DNA of 64,000 nucleotides from Streptomyces violaceorubidus (GTDB taxonomy: Bacteria > Actinomycetota > Actinomycetes > Streptomycetales > Streptomycetaceae), in the NCBI RefSeq assembly GCF_000717995.1, contig NZ_JODM01000009.1:106406-170405 (forward strand), in the 5' to 3' direction. The position numbers and the translations under genes were made by a program. Within the stretch, counting starts at the first letter, position 1. Every line of letters begins with the position of its first letter. Shown here in pieces: positions 17,623 through 26,937 of this stretch. The notes under the pieces are model-generated. The model saw only the letters and a program-made list of their open reading frames with translations, was not told where the DNA came from and searched no databases.

Positions 17623-18450
17623 ATGAGTGACGACCACGTCTACCTCACCCTGGCCGAGGGGCACGAGGACGACACCCGCTGGGCCTACGGCACCGGCTTC
17701 GAGGACCCGCTGCACGGCGTCGACACCACCGTGCCCGAGGGCGTCGACGCGGGCGCGCTGGTCGCCGAGTGCGTGGCGCTCGCCGACGACGCCCTGGTCA
17801 GCGCCCAGCGGCTCGCCGAGTGGGTCACCCGCGCGCCGGAGCTGGAGGAGGAGGTGGCGCTGGCCAACATCGGCCTCGACCTCCTCGGCCAGGCCCGCCT
17901 GCTCTACTCCCGCGCGGGGCAGACCGACGGCACCGGCCGGGACGAGGACGCCTACGCCTACCTCCGCGACGCCGGCGACTTCCGCAACGTCCGCCTGGCG
18001 GAACTGCCGGGCGGAGACTTCGCGTTCGCCGTGGTGCGGCTGCTGGTGCTCTCCAGCTGGCGCCTCGCCCACTTCCGGCGGCTTCGTGCCCACCCCGACC
18101 CGGTGCTCGCCGCGGTCGCCGCCAAGGGCGTCAAGGAGCTGACGTACCACCGTCAGTACGCCGCCGAGTGGTGCGTGCGCCTGGGCGACGGCACGGACGA
18201 GTCCCACCGCAGGATGCGCGCCGCGCTCGACCGGGTCGCCCCCTACCTCGGTGAATTGCACACGGCGTACGACGTCCGGGACGAGGTCGCCGACGACCTG
18301 CGCCAGGTCACGGAGGCCGCCGGACTGCCCCTGCCCGTCCACCGGCCGCTGCCCGGCTCCGGCCGCGCCGGCGAGCACACCGAACACCTGGCGCCGCTCC
18401 TCACCGAGTTGCAGGGCGTCGCCCGTGCCCACCCGGGGGCGACGTGGTGA
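17623..18450 (+). CDS. paaC: Phenylacetyl-CoA epoxidase structural subunit C
   Basis: 275 residues, ferritin-like PaaC (ALADDALVSAQRLAEWVTRAPELEEE, VKELTYHRQYAAEWCVRLGDG). It pairs with PaaA as a structural scaffold whose own metal site is degenerate in the family. The end overlaps the GTG of paaD by 7 nt. Confidence 0.95.
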   Translation: MSDDHVYLTLAEGHEDDTRWAYGTGFEDPLHGVDTTVPEGVDAGALVAECVALADDALVSAQRLAEWVTRAPELEEEVALANIGLDLLGQARLLYSRAGQTDGTGRDEDAYAYLRDAGDFRNVRLAELPGGDFAFAVVRLLVLSSWRLAHFRRLRAHPDPVLAAVAAKGVKELTYHRQYAAEWCVRLGDGTDESHRRMRAALDRVAPYLGELHTAYDVRDEVADDLRQVTEAAGLPLPVHRPLPGSGRAGEHTEHLAPLLTELQGVARAHPGATW

Positions 18451-18962
18451 CCGGCACCCCCGCACCCCTGGACGCCCGCCGCGCCCGGCACGTCGCCGAG
18501 CAGGTGCCCGACCCCGAGCTGCCCATGCTCACCCTCGCCGACCTCGGCGTCCTGCGCGGCGTCGAGGTCGGCGGGGACGGCACCGTGGTCGCGAGCCTGA
18601 CCCCCACCTACTCCGGCTGCCCCGCCATGGCCGAGATGCGGGCGGACGTCGACGCGCGGCTGCGGGAGGCGGGATACCCCCGCGTGGAGATCCGCACCGT
18701 CCTGGACCCGCCCTGGACCAGCGACTGGATCACCGCGGCGGGCCGCCGCAAGCTGGCCGAGCACGGCATCGCCCCGCCCGGGGCGGCACCCCGCGGCGGC
18801 CCCGTCTCCCTGGTCCTGTCGCCCACCCGGCCCGCGGTGCCCTGCCCCCGCTGCGGCTCGGCGGACACCGAGGAGACCTCCCGCTTCGCCGCCACGTCCT
18901 GCAAGGCCCTGTGGCGCTGCCGGGCCTGCCGCGAGCCGTTCGAGTACGTCAAGGAGATCTGA
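18444..18962 (+). CDS. paaD: Phenylacetyl-CoA epoxidase assembly protein D (MIP18/DUF59)
   Basis: 172 residues: a DUF59/MIP18 domain (VPDPELPMLTLADLGVLRGV, TPTYSGCPAMAEM with its reactive Cys) followed by a C-terminal four-Cys zinc ribbon (CPRCGS ... CRACR). PaaD is thought to help mature iron centres of the complex. GTG start inside paaC; its TGA shares one base with the ATG of paaE. Confidence 0.93.
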   Translation: MVTGTPAPLDARRARHVAEQVPDPELPMLTLADLGVLRGVEVGGDGTVVASLTPTYSGCPAMAEMRADVDARLREAGYPRVEIRTVLDPPWTSDWITAAGRRKLAEHGIAPPGAAPRGGPVSLVLSPTRPAVPCPRCGSADTEETSRFAATSCKALWRCRACREPFEYVKEI

Positions 18963-20068
18963 TGCCCCCGACCGCCCCCGTACCGGCGGCCCCGGTGCGC
19001 GCCCGCCGCCGGCCCGCCTTCCACCGGCTGCGCGTCGCCGCCGTCGAGCGGCTGTGCGCGGACGCCGCGGCCGTGAGTTTCGAGATCCCCGACGAACTCG
19101 CCGGGGAGTTCGCCTTCGCGCCCGGTCAGTCGCTCACCCTGCGGCGCGAGGTCGACGGCCGGGACGAGCGCCGCTCGTACTCGATCTGCGCACCGGCCGG
19201 TGCGGCGCCGCGCATCGGTGTGCGGGTGGTACCGGGCGGACTGTTCTCGGCGTGGCTGGTCGACGAGGTGCGGCCGGGCGACACCGTGGAGGTCATGGCG
19301 CCCACCGGCCTCTTCACGCCCGACCTGACCACCCCCGGCCACCACGTCCTGATCGCGGCCGGGTCGGGCATCACCCCGATGGTGTCCATCGCCGAGTCGG
19401 TGCTCGCCGCCGACAGCCGCTCCGCCGTCACCCTGTTCTACGGCAACCGCCGCACCGACACGGTGATGTTCGCCGACGAGCTGGCCGACCTGAAGGATCT
19501 CCACCCGACCCGTTTCCACCTCGCCCACGTGCTCTCCCGCGAGCCCCGCGAGGCCGAGGTGCTCTCCGGCCGCCTGGACGCCGGACGGCTCGCGGCGCTC
19601 ATCGGCCCCCTGGTGGACGTGGAGGGCGCGGACCACTGGTGGCTGTGCGGACCTGAGGGCATGGTCGCCGACGCCCAGCGGGTGCTCACCGGGCTGGGCG
19701 TCCCGGCCGAGCGCGTCCACCGGGAGCTGTTCTTCGCCGAGGACGAGCCCGTGCGGGAGGTGCGCCACGAGGACAGCGGCCCCGAGGGACCGGTCAGCGA
19801 GGTCACCGTCACCCTGGACGGCCGCTCCACGACCGCCCCGCTGTCCCGGGACCGGTCGATCCTCGACGGAGCCCAGCAGACCCGCCCCGACCTGCCCTTC
19901 GCCTGCAAGGGCGGGGTCTGCGGGACCTGCCGGGCCCTGGTCACCGACGGCCGGGTCGACATGCGCCGCAACTACGCCCTGGAGGCGGCGGAGGTCGACG
20001 CCGGCTATGTCCTGACCTGCCAGTCGTACCCGGTCTCCGACAAGCTGACCGTGGACTACGACAGCTGA
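18962..20068 (+). CDS. paaE: Phenylacetyl-CoA epoxidase reductase
   Basis: 368 residues: FAD-binding barrel (RRSYSICAP), NADP-binding domain (IAAGSGITPMVSIAE, WLCGPEGM), and a C-terminal plant-type [2Fe-2S] ferredoxin with CKGGVCGTCRA and a fourth Cys in LTCQSYP. It passes electrons from NADPH to the PaaAC di-iron site. Last gene of the operon. The later pathway genes (paaG, paaZ, paaF, paaH, paaJ) are not in this window. Confidence 0.95.
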   Translation: MPPTAPVPAAPVRARRRPAFHRLRVAAVERLCADAAAVSFEIPDELAGEFAFAPGQSLTLRREVDGRDERRSYSICAPAGAAPRIGVRVVPGGLFSAWLVDEVRPGDTVEVMAPTGLFTPDLTTPGHHVLIAAGSGITPMVSIAESVLAADSRSAVTLFYGNRRTDTVMFADELADLKDLHPTRFHLAHVLSREPREAEVLSGRLDAGRLAALIGPLVDVEGADHWWLCGPEGMVADAQRVLTGLGVPAERVHRELFFAEDEPVREVRHEDSGPEGPVSEVTVTLDGRSTTAPLSRDRSILDGAQQTRPDLPFACKGGVCGTCRALVTDGRVDMRRNYALEAAEVDAGYVLTCQSYPVSDKLTVDYDS

Positions 20069-20092
20069 CAGGACATCGTCCCCGTCGCCGGC

Positions 20093-21310
20093 TCAGGCGG
20101 GGTTGTCGCCGTGGGTGAGGGTCTCCCAGGCGACGAACAGGTTGTTCGTGCCGGAGGGGCGGGTGCGCTTCGTGAGCGCCTCGGTGTTGTCCATGGCGAA
20201 GCCGAGGCGGTTGTGCAGGGCGTTGTAGCCGACCTCGGTCACCGGGCCCAGACCGAGGTGGAGCGAGCCCCCGCACAGCCAACTCGGCACGCCCGTGCCC
20301 TGCTCGTACTTCGCCTGGAAGCCGAGCGCGTGCCGCAGCCGCTCGCCGACGTCGGTGCCGTACAGGTCCTGCCCCTGGATCCGGCTGGTCTCGGCGACGT
20401 GCGAGATGGACGAGATGCCGTACCCGGTGTGGGTGAAGTCCCGGCAGGTCTCCTGGGTGAGGCCGGTGACGAAGGTGGACTGGCCCTGCCAGTACTTGAC
20501 GATCTTGTCCCGGGTGTCGAGGTTCTGGCTCGGGACGGTCTTCGGCAGGTCTCCGTCGGAGTCCAGGTACACGTACGCGGCCGTGCGGGTGCGGAATCTG
20601 GCCATCGCGCGGTCGTAGGACGCCTTGTCCTCCAGGAAGACGGAGATGCCGACGGCGGCCTCCGTCATCGTCAGCTCCCAGTTGCCGTTGGAGTTGGAGC
20701 CGTTGATGACCTCGGGCAGGTAGACGTCGCGGAGCATGGCGGCGAAGCGGCCCGAGTTCGCCCAGGTGCCGCCGTACGTGTACTTGATGATCTCGGCGGC
20801 CTTCGGCCAGGACGAGCCCGCCCATCCGGTCTGCAACGGGGCGTTGCTGTTGGTGTGGTCCCGGATCACGGCGGACCAGGCGTCCATCAGCTCGATGGAC
20901 TTGCGGGCGTAGCGCTCGTCACGGGTGAAGCACCAGGCCAGCGCGTTGGTGTAGGCCGCGATCGCGTCCTCGCGCTCGTCGGTGCAGCCGTAGTTGGGGT
21001 TGGAGTAGGAGCCACACTCGACCACCGCGCGGGGCTTGGGGGTGCGGTTCAGGTCGGCGTACCGGCTCGCCATCATCTGGTCGAAGGCGCCCTTCCAGGG
21101 CTGGGCCCCGGCGTCGATCCTGGCGCGGACGAAGTCGAGTTGCCCCTGGGAGACGGTGACTCCGGGGTGCGTGAACGCGGCCGGGGCGGCGTCCGCGCGG
21201 GGGGCGGTCGAGCCGGGACCGGCGAGCAGGGTGCCGACGAGCGCGGCGGTGAGGGTCGCGAGGAGGACGGCGCGGGATCCGCGGTGGCGGCGGGTGGGAG
21301 CAGAGGACAT
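20093..21310 (-). CDS. Secreted alginate lyase family protein
   Basis: 405 residues. Signal peptide with a Tat-like RRHRGSRAVLLATLTAALVG start and cleavage near ADAAP. The mature part is an alpha-helical alginate_lyase (PL5-like) domain: SYSNPNYGCTDEREDAIAAYTNALAW, NGNWELTMTEAAVGI, CRDFTHTGYGISSISHVAE. Such enzymes cleave uronate polymers by beta-elimination; the real substrate could be another polyuronate. GGAGGG precedes the ATG. It is convergent with paaE (24 nt apart). A pair of TGAACGTT repeats lies upstream. Confidence 0.85.
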   Translation of the reverse strand: MSSAPTRRHRGSRAVLLATLTAALVGTLLAGPGSTAPRADAAPAAFTHPGVTVSQGQLDFVRARIDAGAQPWKGAFDQMMASRYADLNRTPKPRAVVECGSYSNPNYGCTDEREDAIAAYTNALAWCFTRDERYARKSIELMDAWSAVIRDHTNSNAPLQTGWAGSSWPKAAEIIKYTYGGTWANSGRFAAMLRDVYLPEVINGSNSNGNWELTMTEAAVGISVFLEDKASYDRAMARFRTRTAAYVYLDSDGDLPKTVPSQNLDTRDKIVKYWQGQSTFVTGLTQETCRDFTHTGYGISSISHVAETSRIQGQDLYGTDVGERLRHALGFQAKYEQGTGVPSWLCGGSLHLGLGPVTEVGYNALHNRLGFAMDNTEALTKRTRPSGTNNLFVAWETLTHGDNPA

Positions 21311-21336
21311 GTGGGGGGTCCCTCCGTTCGAGTATG

Positions 21337-21363
21337 TGAACGTTGAGTGCTGTTCTGAACGTT
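21337..21363. promoter_or_regulatory. Direct repeats upstream of the alginate lyase gene
   Basis: TGAACGTT occurs at 21337-21344 and 21356-21363, 19 bp apart, about two helical turns, each with an AACGTT palindromic core. They lie 27-53 bp before the lyase start, where a regulator would act. No cognate regulator is adjacent. Confidence 0.4.
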
Positions 21364-21563
21364 CGACTGGGCGGTGACGATAGGTAGAGACCAATGGGGC
21401 GTCAAGGGGCCACGCAGGAACCCGCGGAGGTCCGGTCGGACGGAGGCCGGCGAACACTGTGAACGCAACCGCCGAAGGGGTGGCTCCGGATCCGGGGAAT
21501 CCCTGACGTCCCGGCCCGCAGCGCGACTTCGCGCCGGCCCGCAGCACGAACAGGAGCCGCACC

Positions 21564-23019
21564 GTGACCACACCCCCCGCTCCCCGGCACGGCACCCGGC
21601 CCACCCGCCGCTCAAGCCGCCCGGCGGTGGTCGCCACCGCGCTCACCGCCGTCCTCCTCGGCACCCTCGGCAACGCCTCCGCCGCCCCCGCACGGGCCGG
21701 CGGCCAGCCGGTTGCCGCCGACTGCCCGCCCGCCCTCGTGGAGAAGGCCACCTGGCCGGACGCGGGCGGCGCCCCCTACGCGATGGCCGTGCCCCACCGC
21801 TGGAACGGGTCCCTCGTCGTGCACGCCCACGGCGGGCCCGACCTCGGCGACGCCTCGGACCCCGCGCGCAGCACCGAGGACCTGGAACGCTGGGCGGTGA
21901 TGGTCGACCAGGGATACGCCTGGGCCGCCTCCTCCTACCGGCGCGGCGGCTACGGGGCTCGCATGGCGGCCGCCGACACCGAGAGCGTGCGCCGCCTGTT
22001 CACCGAACGGTTCGGTCGGCCGGAACGCACCTACCTGCACGGCCAGTCCTGGGGCGGGAACGTGGCCGCCAAGGCCGCCGAGACCCACGGCCGGCGCCCC
22101 GGCGCCTACGACGGGGTGCTGCTGACCAACGGCGTGCTCGGCGGCGGTTCGCGCGGCTACGACTACCGGGTGGACCTGCGGGTGGTCTACCAGTACTACT
22201 GCCGCAACCACCCGCGCCCCACCGAGCCGCAGTACCCGCTGTGGCAGGGCCTGCGACCCGGGCTCCACCATGACCGCCGCGGGCCTGCGCGCCCGCCTCC
22301 AGGAATGCACGGGCTACGCGGTGGACCCGGGGGAGCGCACCGAGACGCAGCAGCGCAACCTCGACGACATCCTCGCCGTCACCGGCATCCCCGAGCGCAC
22401 CCTGGAGTCCCACCTCCGGTTCGCCACCTTCACGTTCCGCGACATCGTGACCAACCGGCTCGGGGGGCGGAACCCCTGGAGCAACCGCGCGGTGCGCTAC
22501 TCGGGCTCGCACGACGACAAGGCGCTCAACGCGGGCGTCGAGCGCTTCTCGGCCGACCCCACCGCCCGGCGCGACCTGTCCTGGGACAGCGACCTCACCG
22601 GCAGGGTCTCCCTTCCCGTCCTCACCCTGCACGCCATCGACGACCCGACCGCGTTCGTGGAGCACGAGGCGGCCTACCGCGCCACGCTCCGCGGCGCCGG
22701 CCGGGACCGGAACCTCGTCCAGACCTTCACCCGGGAACACGAGCACAGCTCGCTGAGCGACTCCGAATACGCCAACTCATTGGCCGCGCTGGACTCCTGG
22801 GCGCGCACCGGCCGCAGGCCGAGCCCGCGTACCCTCGCCGACTCCTGCGCCGCCTTCGACGCGAGGTACGGCGAGGGGTGCTTCTACGACCCCGGCTTCA
22901 GCCCGTCCGCGTACGCCTCACGCGTGCGGCCCCGGCCGGGCGGTCTCCTCTGGCCCGCCATGACGGCCGTGCAGGAGCGGGCGTGGAGCAGGATCGAGGG
23001 CGTGGGGATCGCGCCCTGA
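21564..23019 (+). pseudogene. Secreted alpha/beta-hydrolase gene with a one-base frameshift
   Basis: Start GTG 21564 (AGGAG upstream) gives a signal peptide (VVATALTAVLLGTLGNASAAP) and a hydrolase N-half with oxyanion region VVHAHGGPD and nucleophile elbow LHGQSWGGN. At 22255-22262 (CGACCCGGG) the frame is lost; removing one base rejoins it to a downstream frame starting STMTAAGLRARLQECTG, with the acid in HAIDDPT and the His in FTREHEHSSL. So the two open frames are one enzyme of about 485 residues, broken by a single inserted base or miscalled homopolymer. The 3' end overlaps the convergent phosphotransferase by 102 nt. Substrate unknown. Confidence 0.8.
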
Positions 23020-23925
23020 CCGCTCGCCCAGTACCGCCCGGATCACGTGGCGGGCGTTGCCGGCCATCGCGGGGTTGGTCCCGCGGTAGTACGGCAGGGC
23101 GATCAGAGCCTGGGAGAGGGCGCGGCCCCGGCCGCGCCGCCAGGTCGCGTCGTCCACGCCGAGCGCCTCGCGGAAGACCTCCCTGGCGCCGGACGGCAGC
23201 AGGTTCCATGCCGGGAAGAGGTCGCAGGCCGGATCGCCCACGCCCATGCACCCGAAGTCGATCACGGCGGACAGCCGGCCGCCGCCCACCAGCAGATTGC
23301 CCGGCATCAGGTCCGCGTGCAGCCAGCGGGGCGGCCCCTGCCAGGCAGGGGCGCGCAGCGCGTCCTGCCACACGGCGGTCAGCGTGTCGCAGTCGACGCC
23401 CTCCTCGGGCAGGCCGCGCAGCTCGTCGAGTGCGGCCCGGGTCGGCGCGTCGAGCGTGGTGAGCGGCCCGCCGCGATACGCCTGCGGCGCGCCGGGCAGG
23501 GTGACACCGCGCATCGCCGCCACGAAGGCGCCCAGATCCTCCGCCAGCGCCACGGGGTCGGTCAGCGCTCCGGCCTCGGGGACCTCGCCGGGCAGCCACC
23601 GGTGGACGGACCAGGGCCACGGGTACCCGTCGGCCGGCACCCCTTCCCCGAGCACCTCGGGCACGGCGACGGGAAGCAGCGGCGACAGCCGGGGCAGCCA
23701 CTCCCGCTCCGTCGCCACGTCCGCCACGCCGCCCTCGACCAGCGGCAGCCGGACGACCATGTCCTCGCCCAGCCGGTACATGGCGTTGACCGTGCCGCCG
23801 GAGGGGTGGCGCTCGACGGGCAGTCCCGCCCACCGCGGGAACTGCCCGTCGACCAGACGCCGTACCAGGCGGTCGTCGACACGGCACAGGCCCGTATGCG
23901 GCTGCCCTGAGCTCATGGCCCTCAT
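22918..23925 (-). CDS. Aminoglycoside phosphotransferase-family kinase
   Basis: 335 residues, APH/choline-kinase fold: N-lobe ending GEDMVVRLPLVEGGVA, catalytic HADLMPGNLL (HxDxxxxN), metal Asp in VIDFGCMG. Family members phosphorylate small hydroxylated metabolites or aminoglycosides; nothing here indicates resistance specifically. ATG 23925 has GAGGGG 5-6 nt upstream; ATG 23916 is an alternative. The last 34 codons overlap the convergent hydrolase. Confidence 0.85.
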   Translation of the reverse strand: MRAMSSGQPHTGLCRVDDRLVRRLVDGQFPRWAGLPVERHPSGGTVNAMYRLGEDMVVRLPLVEGGVADVATEREWLPRLSPLLPVAVPEVLGEGVPADGYPWPWSVHRWLPGEVPEAGALTDPVALAEDLGAFVAAMRGVTLPGAPQAYRGGPLTTLDAPTRAALDELRGLPEEGVDCDTLTAVWQDALRAPAWQGPPRWLHADLMPGNLLVGGGRLSAVIDFGCMGVGDPACDLFPAWNLLPSGAREVFREALGVDDATWRRGRGRALSQALIALPYYRGTNPAMAGNARHVIRAVLGERSGRDPHALDPAPRPLLHGRHGGPEETARPGPHA

Positions 23926-23990
23926 CCGACCCCTCGACGGGGACGGCCGTCAAACGCTTTCCCGGCCGGCGGCTCTCCCGGGGTCCGGGA

Positions 23991-24563
23991 TCAGACGCCG
24001 AACTCCGACGGCGGGATGTCCAGCGCGGTGCACGCCTCGCGGATCGCGTACTGCTCGGACTGCTCGAAGCTCCCGTCGGCGCCGGCGACGACCATGCCGG
24101 TCTGGACGACCGCACGGGCCTCGGCGGGCTTCTTGGCGGCCTTGGCGATCACCTGGAGAGCCTCGGCCTTCCCCTGCTCGAAGTTGGCGAGCAGCCGGTC
24201 CACGTGCTGGTTGAACCGCTGGCGGAGCTGGTCCGCCGGGAAGTTCTGCAGCACCTCGTTGGAGACGATCAGCTCCTCCACGCGCTGCCGCTCGGCCGGC
24301 TCCACCCGGCCGTCCGCGGCGGCGACCAGGGCGCACATGGCCATGCTGGCGTCCCGGTAGGCGCCGCTCTTGAGCTCGTTCTTGGCCGAGGCGAGCTGGG
24401 ACTTGAACAACCCGATCAGCTGGGCCTTGGAACCGCCGGAGGACGAACCCGACCTGCTGCCACCCCCCAGGGGGCCGTGCGATCCCTGGCCGGATCCGCT
24501 CGCTCCCCGAGTGCCCTGGGACTGCTGGAAGGTCTTGGCCTGGTCCTTGATCTTGTCCCACAT
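23991..24563 (-). CDS. TerB-family tellurite-resistance-like protein
   Basis: 190 residues: short N-terminal helix (MWDKIKDQAKTFQQS), a Gly/Ser-rich linker of about 35 residues, then a TerB all-helical domain with two acidic metal motifs (VAAADGRVEPAER, VVAGADGSFEQSE). TerB proteins sit at the membrane in metal/stress sensing complexes. No other ter genes are adjacent. The open frame continues 200 codons upstream without similarity; the chosen ATG matches family length. Confidence 0.88.
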   Translation of the reverse strand: MWDKIKDQAKTFQQSQGTRGASGSGQGSHGPLGGGSRSGSSSGGSKAQLIGLFKSQLASAKNELKSGAYRDASMAMCALVAAADGRVEPAERQRVEELIVSNEVLQNFPADQLRQRFNQHVDRLLANFEQGKAEALQVIAKAAKKPAEARAVVQTGMVVAGADGSFEQSEQYAIREACTALDIPPSEFGV

Positions 24564-24761
24564 CGCCACTCGTGCCACCTCGGCTTCTGTTGCTGCGTAT
24601 CGGTCTGTCCTCGGCCGCGATCTCCCGCGGTCACCACGATGAACGCGCCCGGGGTCCACAGGGTTCCCGAAAGGCAAAGCAAAGGCAAAGTGCCTGGTGG
24701 GGTCGTAGTACGCTGCGCCACCGGGGAGTTCGGACATCGATCGACGGTGGGGGAGCGCGCG

Positions 24762-25163
24762 GTGTGGTCGCGGGAGGTCGGCTGGTTCGTCGCGATCGGC
24801 GTCGCGTCGACCGCGGGACAGGCCCTGCTCTACTGGGGGCTGCGCCCCTGGTCGCCGCCGGCCGTGGCCAACCTGGTCTCCCTCCTCGTGCTGACGGTGC
24901 TGAACACCGAGGCGAACCGGCGGCTGACGTTCCGGCACGCCGCCACGAAAGCCGCCCGCGCGCACCTCGGAGCGGGCGGCCTCTTCCTGCTCGGCTACCT
25001 GGTGACCTCCGGTGCCGTGCTGTGGTTCACGCACCAGCGGCCCGACGCCTCGCCCGCCGCCGAGACCGCGGTCCTCGCCGCCACGTCCGTCGCCGTCACC
25101 GTCGTACGCTTCGTCGTCCTGCGACTGGCCGTCTTCCGCGGCCCCGACCACAGGCGCGCCTGA
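24762..25163 (+). CDS. GtrA-like small membrane protein
   Basis: About 133 residues with four hydrophobic helices (VGWFVAIGVASTAGQALLYW, AVANLVSLLVLTVLNTEANRRLTF, LFLLGYLVTSGAVLW, VRFVVLRLAVF), matching GtrA-type lipid-linked glycan flippases. NxxxNRRxTF between helices 2 and 3 is characteristic. GTG 24762 follows GGGGAG; GTG 24747 is an alternative. A cell-envelope polysaccharide role is inferred from the family only. Confidence 0.8.
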   Translation: MWSREVGWFVAIGVASTAGQALLYWGLRPWSPPAVANLVSLLVLTVLNTEANRRLTFRHAATKAARAHLGAGGLFLLGYLVTSGAVLWFTHQRPDASPAAETAVLAATSVAVTVVRFVVLRLAVFRGPDHRRA

Positions 25164-25290
25164 ACGCCGTCCTCAGTCCCGTCGCGCGACTCGCCGAAGC
25201 CCGGGGTACGGGTGCGGACGGCCGTCGCGAGGTCGCGGCGGCCGTCCACCACGGCCACCGGCTGCCCGGGGTCCCCGGACCCTGACCCCG

Positions 25291-25788
25291 CTACTGCGAC
25301 GCCGGCCGGGCGCGGCCCCGGCCAGGGGCGCCGGCGCGGCGCCGGCAGCCCGCGTCGTGCCGCGCGCCGAGCGAGGTCCACCACCGTTCGCAGCAGTCGT
25401 CGGGCAGGGAGACGCGGGCGGCGGCGGGACGGGCGCACTCCGAGCCGTGCACGACGCCGTCCGAATGCCGCCAGAACGCGCAGCACGGCTCCAGACCGTG
25501 CGCGAACGGACCGTGCGCGAACGGATCGTGCGGCTCCGGCCGGGCCAGGAGCTCGGCCCGCCTGGCCAGGGCGACCCGGCGCCGGTGCTCCGCACCCTCC
25601 CGGGCGGCGCACCACGCGAACACCGCGGCGACGTACAGGCCGGGCAGGAAGAGCCAGGAGTGGCGGGTGGCCGCGTACGCGGCGGCGGCGACAAGGAGCA
25701 CGGCGGCGGCACGGCAGGCACGGGCGGTGCGCAGGCTCGGCGTCACAGGGAACTCCCGTGGGTCGGCGGGGGAGAAGGCTTCGGACAT
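25291..25788 (-). CDS. Membrane protein of unknown function, Cys-rich tail
   Basis: 165 residues. Two adjacent hydrophobic segments (ACRAAAVLLVAAAAYAAT, LFLPGLYVAAVFAWCAA) are followed by a cytoplasmic-looking tail with an FAHGPFAHG duplication and several Cys (EPCCAF, DDCCERWW, AGCRRR). A near-tandem DNA repeat encodes the duplication at about 25500-25530. I do not recognise the family. Convergent with the GtrA gene. Confidence 0.65.
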   Translation of the reverse strand: MSEAFSPADPREFPVTPSLRTARACRAAAVLLVAAAAYAATRHSWLFLPGLYVAAVFAWCAAREGAEHRRRVALARRAELLARPEPHDPFAHGPFAHGLEPCCAFWRHSDGVVHGSECARPAAARVSLPDDCCERWWTSLGARHDAGCRRRAGAPGRGRARPASQ

Positions 25789-25882
25789 GCGTATGCCCCC
25801 GGTTCGGCGTCCTACGTCATCGCCTCGCCTCCGGCGGATAATCCGTTGCGGTCACCCGCCGCCGTGCCCGACTCTGCTCCTC

Positions 25883-26812
25883 ATGTCCCCCGCCGACCTG
25901 CGACCGGCCACCCTCGCCGACGCCCCCGCCATCACCGCCCTCCTCAACGAGATAGACCGGATCGAGATCGGCCGCCCCGAGACCGACCAGCACACCGTCG
26001 AAGCCGACCTGAAGCACCAGCGGACGGATCTGACCCAGGACTCGTGGCTCGCCTTCGACGACGGCCGGCTGGTCGCGTACGGGCTCCTGTGGGACGAGTC
26101 CGGCGGCGAGCGCGTCGACATCGACCACTACGTGCTGCCCGACCACCAGCGGACCGGGCTGCGCGTGCTGTCGGCCATGGAGACCCGCGCCCTCGCCAAG
26201 GCACGGGCCAACGGCGCCGAACGCGCCGTGGTCCACCTGCACCTCAACACCCGGCCCACGACCGACACCGCGCTCCTCGCCGGTCGCGGCTGGAGGGTCG
26301 TGCGCACCCACCACGTGCTGCGCCGCGCGCTGGAATCGGCGACCGACCTCGTGCCCGAGGCACCGGCGGGCGTGCGGGTGCGGGCGTGCGCCACGGAGGC
26401 GGACCGCGCCCGGGTCCACGAGCTGTACCAGCGCTCCTTCGCGGAGCACTTCGACTTCCAGCCGCGCGCGTACCCGCTGTGGCTCGACGACATCGACGCC
26501 GCGGGCCTCGACTGGTCCCTGGTCTGGATCGCCGAGACCGACGACCTCGGGGACGCCGGATTCCTGCTGGCCCGGGACGACCGCGAGGCGATGGGGTGGA
26601 TCCGCGCCCTCGGCGTGCCGCGCGAGGCCCGCGGCCGGGGCCTGGGCGGCTTCCTGCTGCGCCACGCCTTCGCGCACTTCGCCGCGCGGGGCCGGGACAC
26701 GGTGGGCCTCGGTGTCGACACCGCGAACGCGACGGGCGCCCCGCGGCTGTACGGCCGCCACGGCATGACGGTCCACTTCGCGGTCGACACCTGGGAAGCG
26801 GTACTCGCCTGA
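25883..26812 (+). CDS. Double-GNAT acetyltransferase
   Basis: 309 residues with two GNAT-like halves: N-half with LPDHQRTGLRVLSAMETRAL, C-half with the intact acetyl-CoA site VPREARGRGLGGFLLRHAF (R/QxxGxG/A) and GVDTANATGAPRLYGRHGM. The architecture is like mycothiol synthase, where only one half is active. The true acceptor is unknown. ATG 25883 is chosen because the upstream open frame lacks GNAT similarity. Confidence 0.85.
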   Translation: MSPADLRPATLADAPAITALLNEIDRIEIGRPETDQHTVEADLKHQRTDLTQDSWLAFDDGRLVAYGLLWDESGGERVDIDHYVLPDHQRTGLRVLSAMETRALAKARANGAERAVVHLHLNTRPTTDTALLAGRGWRVVRTHHVLRRALESATDLVPEAPAGVRVRACATEADRARVHELYQRSFAEHFDFQPRAYPLWLDDIDAAGLDWSLVWIAETDDLGDAGFLLARDDREAMGWIRALGVPREARGRGLGGFLLRHAFAHFAARGRDTVGLGVDTANATGAPRLYGRHGMTVHFAVDTWEAVLA

Positions 26813-26869
26813 CGGCACCGCGCCGCACCATCGCGAGGGCCACCACCCGCCCGAGGTACCGACATCGCA

Positions 26870-26885
26870 CGCGCACCGGTGCGCG
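26870..26885. terminator. 16-bp perfect palindrome between convergent genes
   Basis: CGCGCACCGGTGCGCG lies between the GNAT and GntR genes, which converge. It can fold only as a tight stem without a loop, so it may be a weak terminator or a protein site. Confidence 0.35.
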
Positions 26886-26937
26886 GTTCCTGTACGTCGC
26901 CCCCGGAGTCATGGTGGTCGACACCGCCGCCGAGGGA

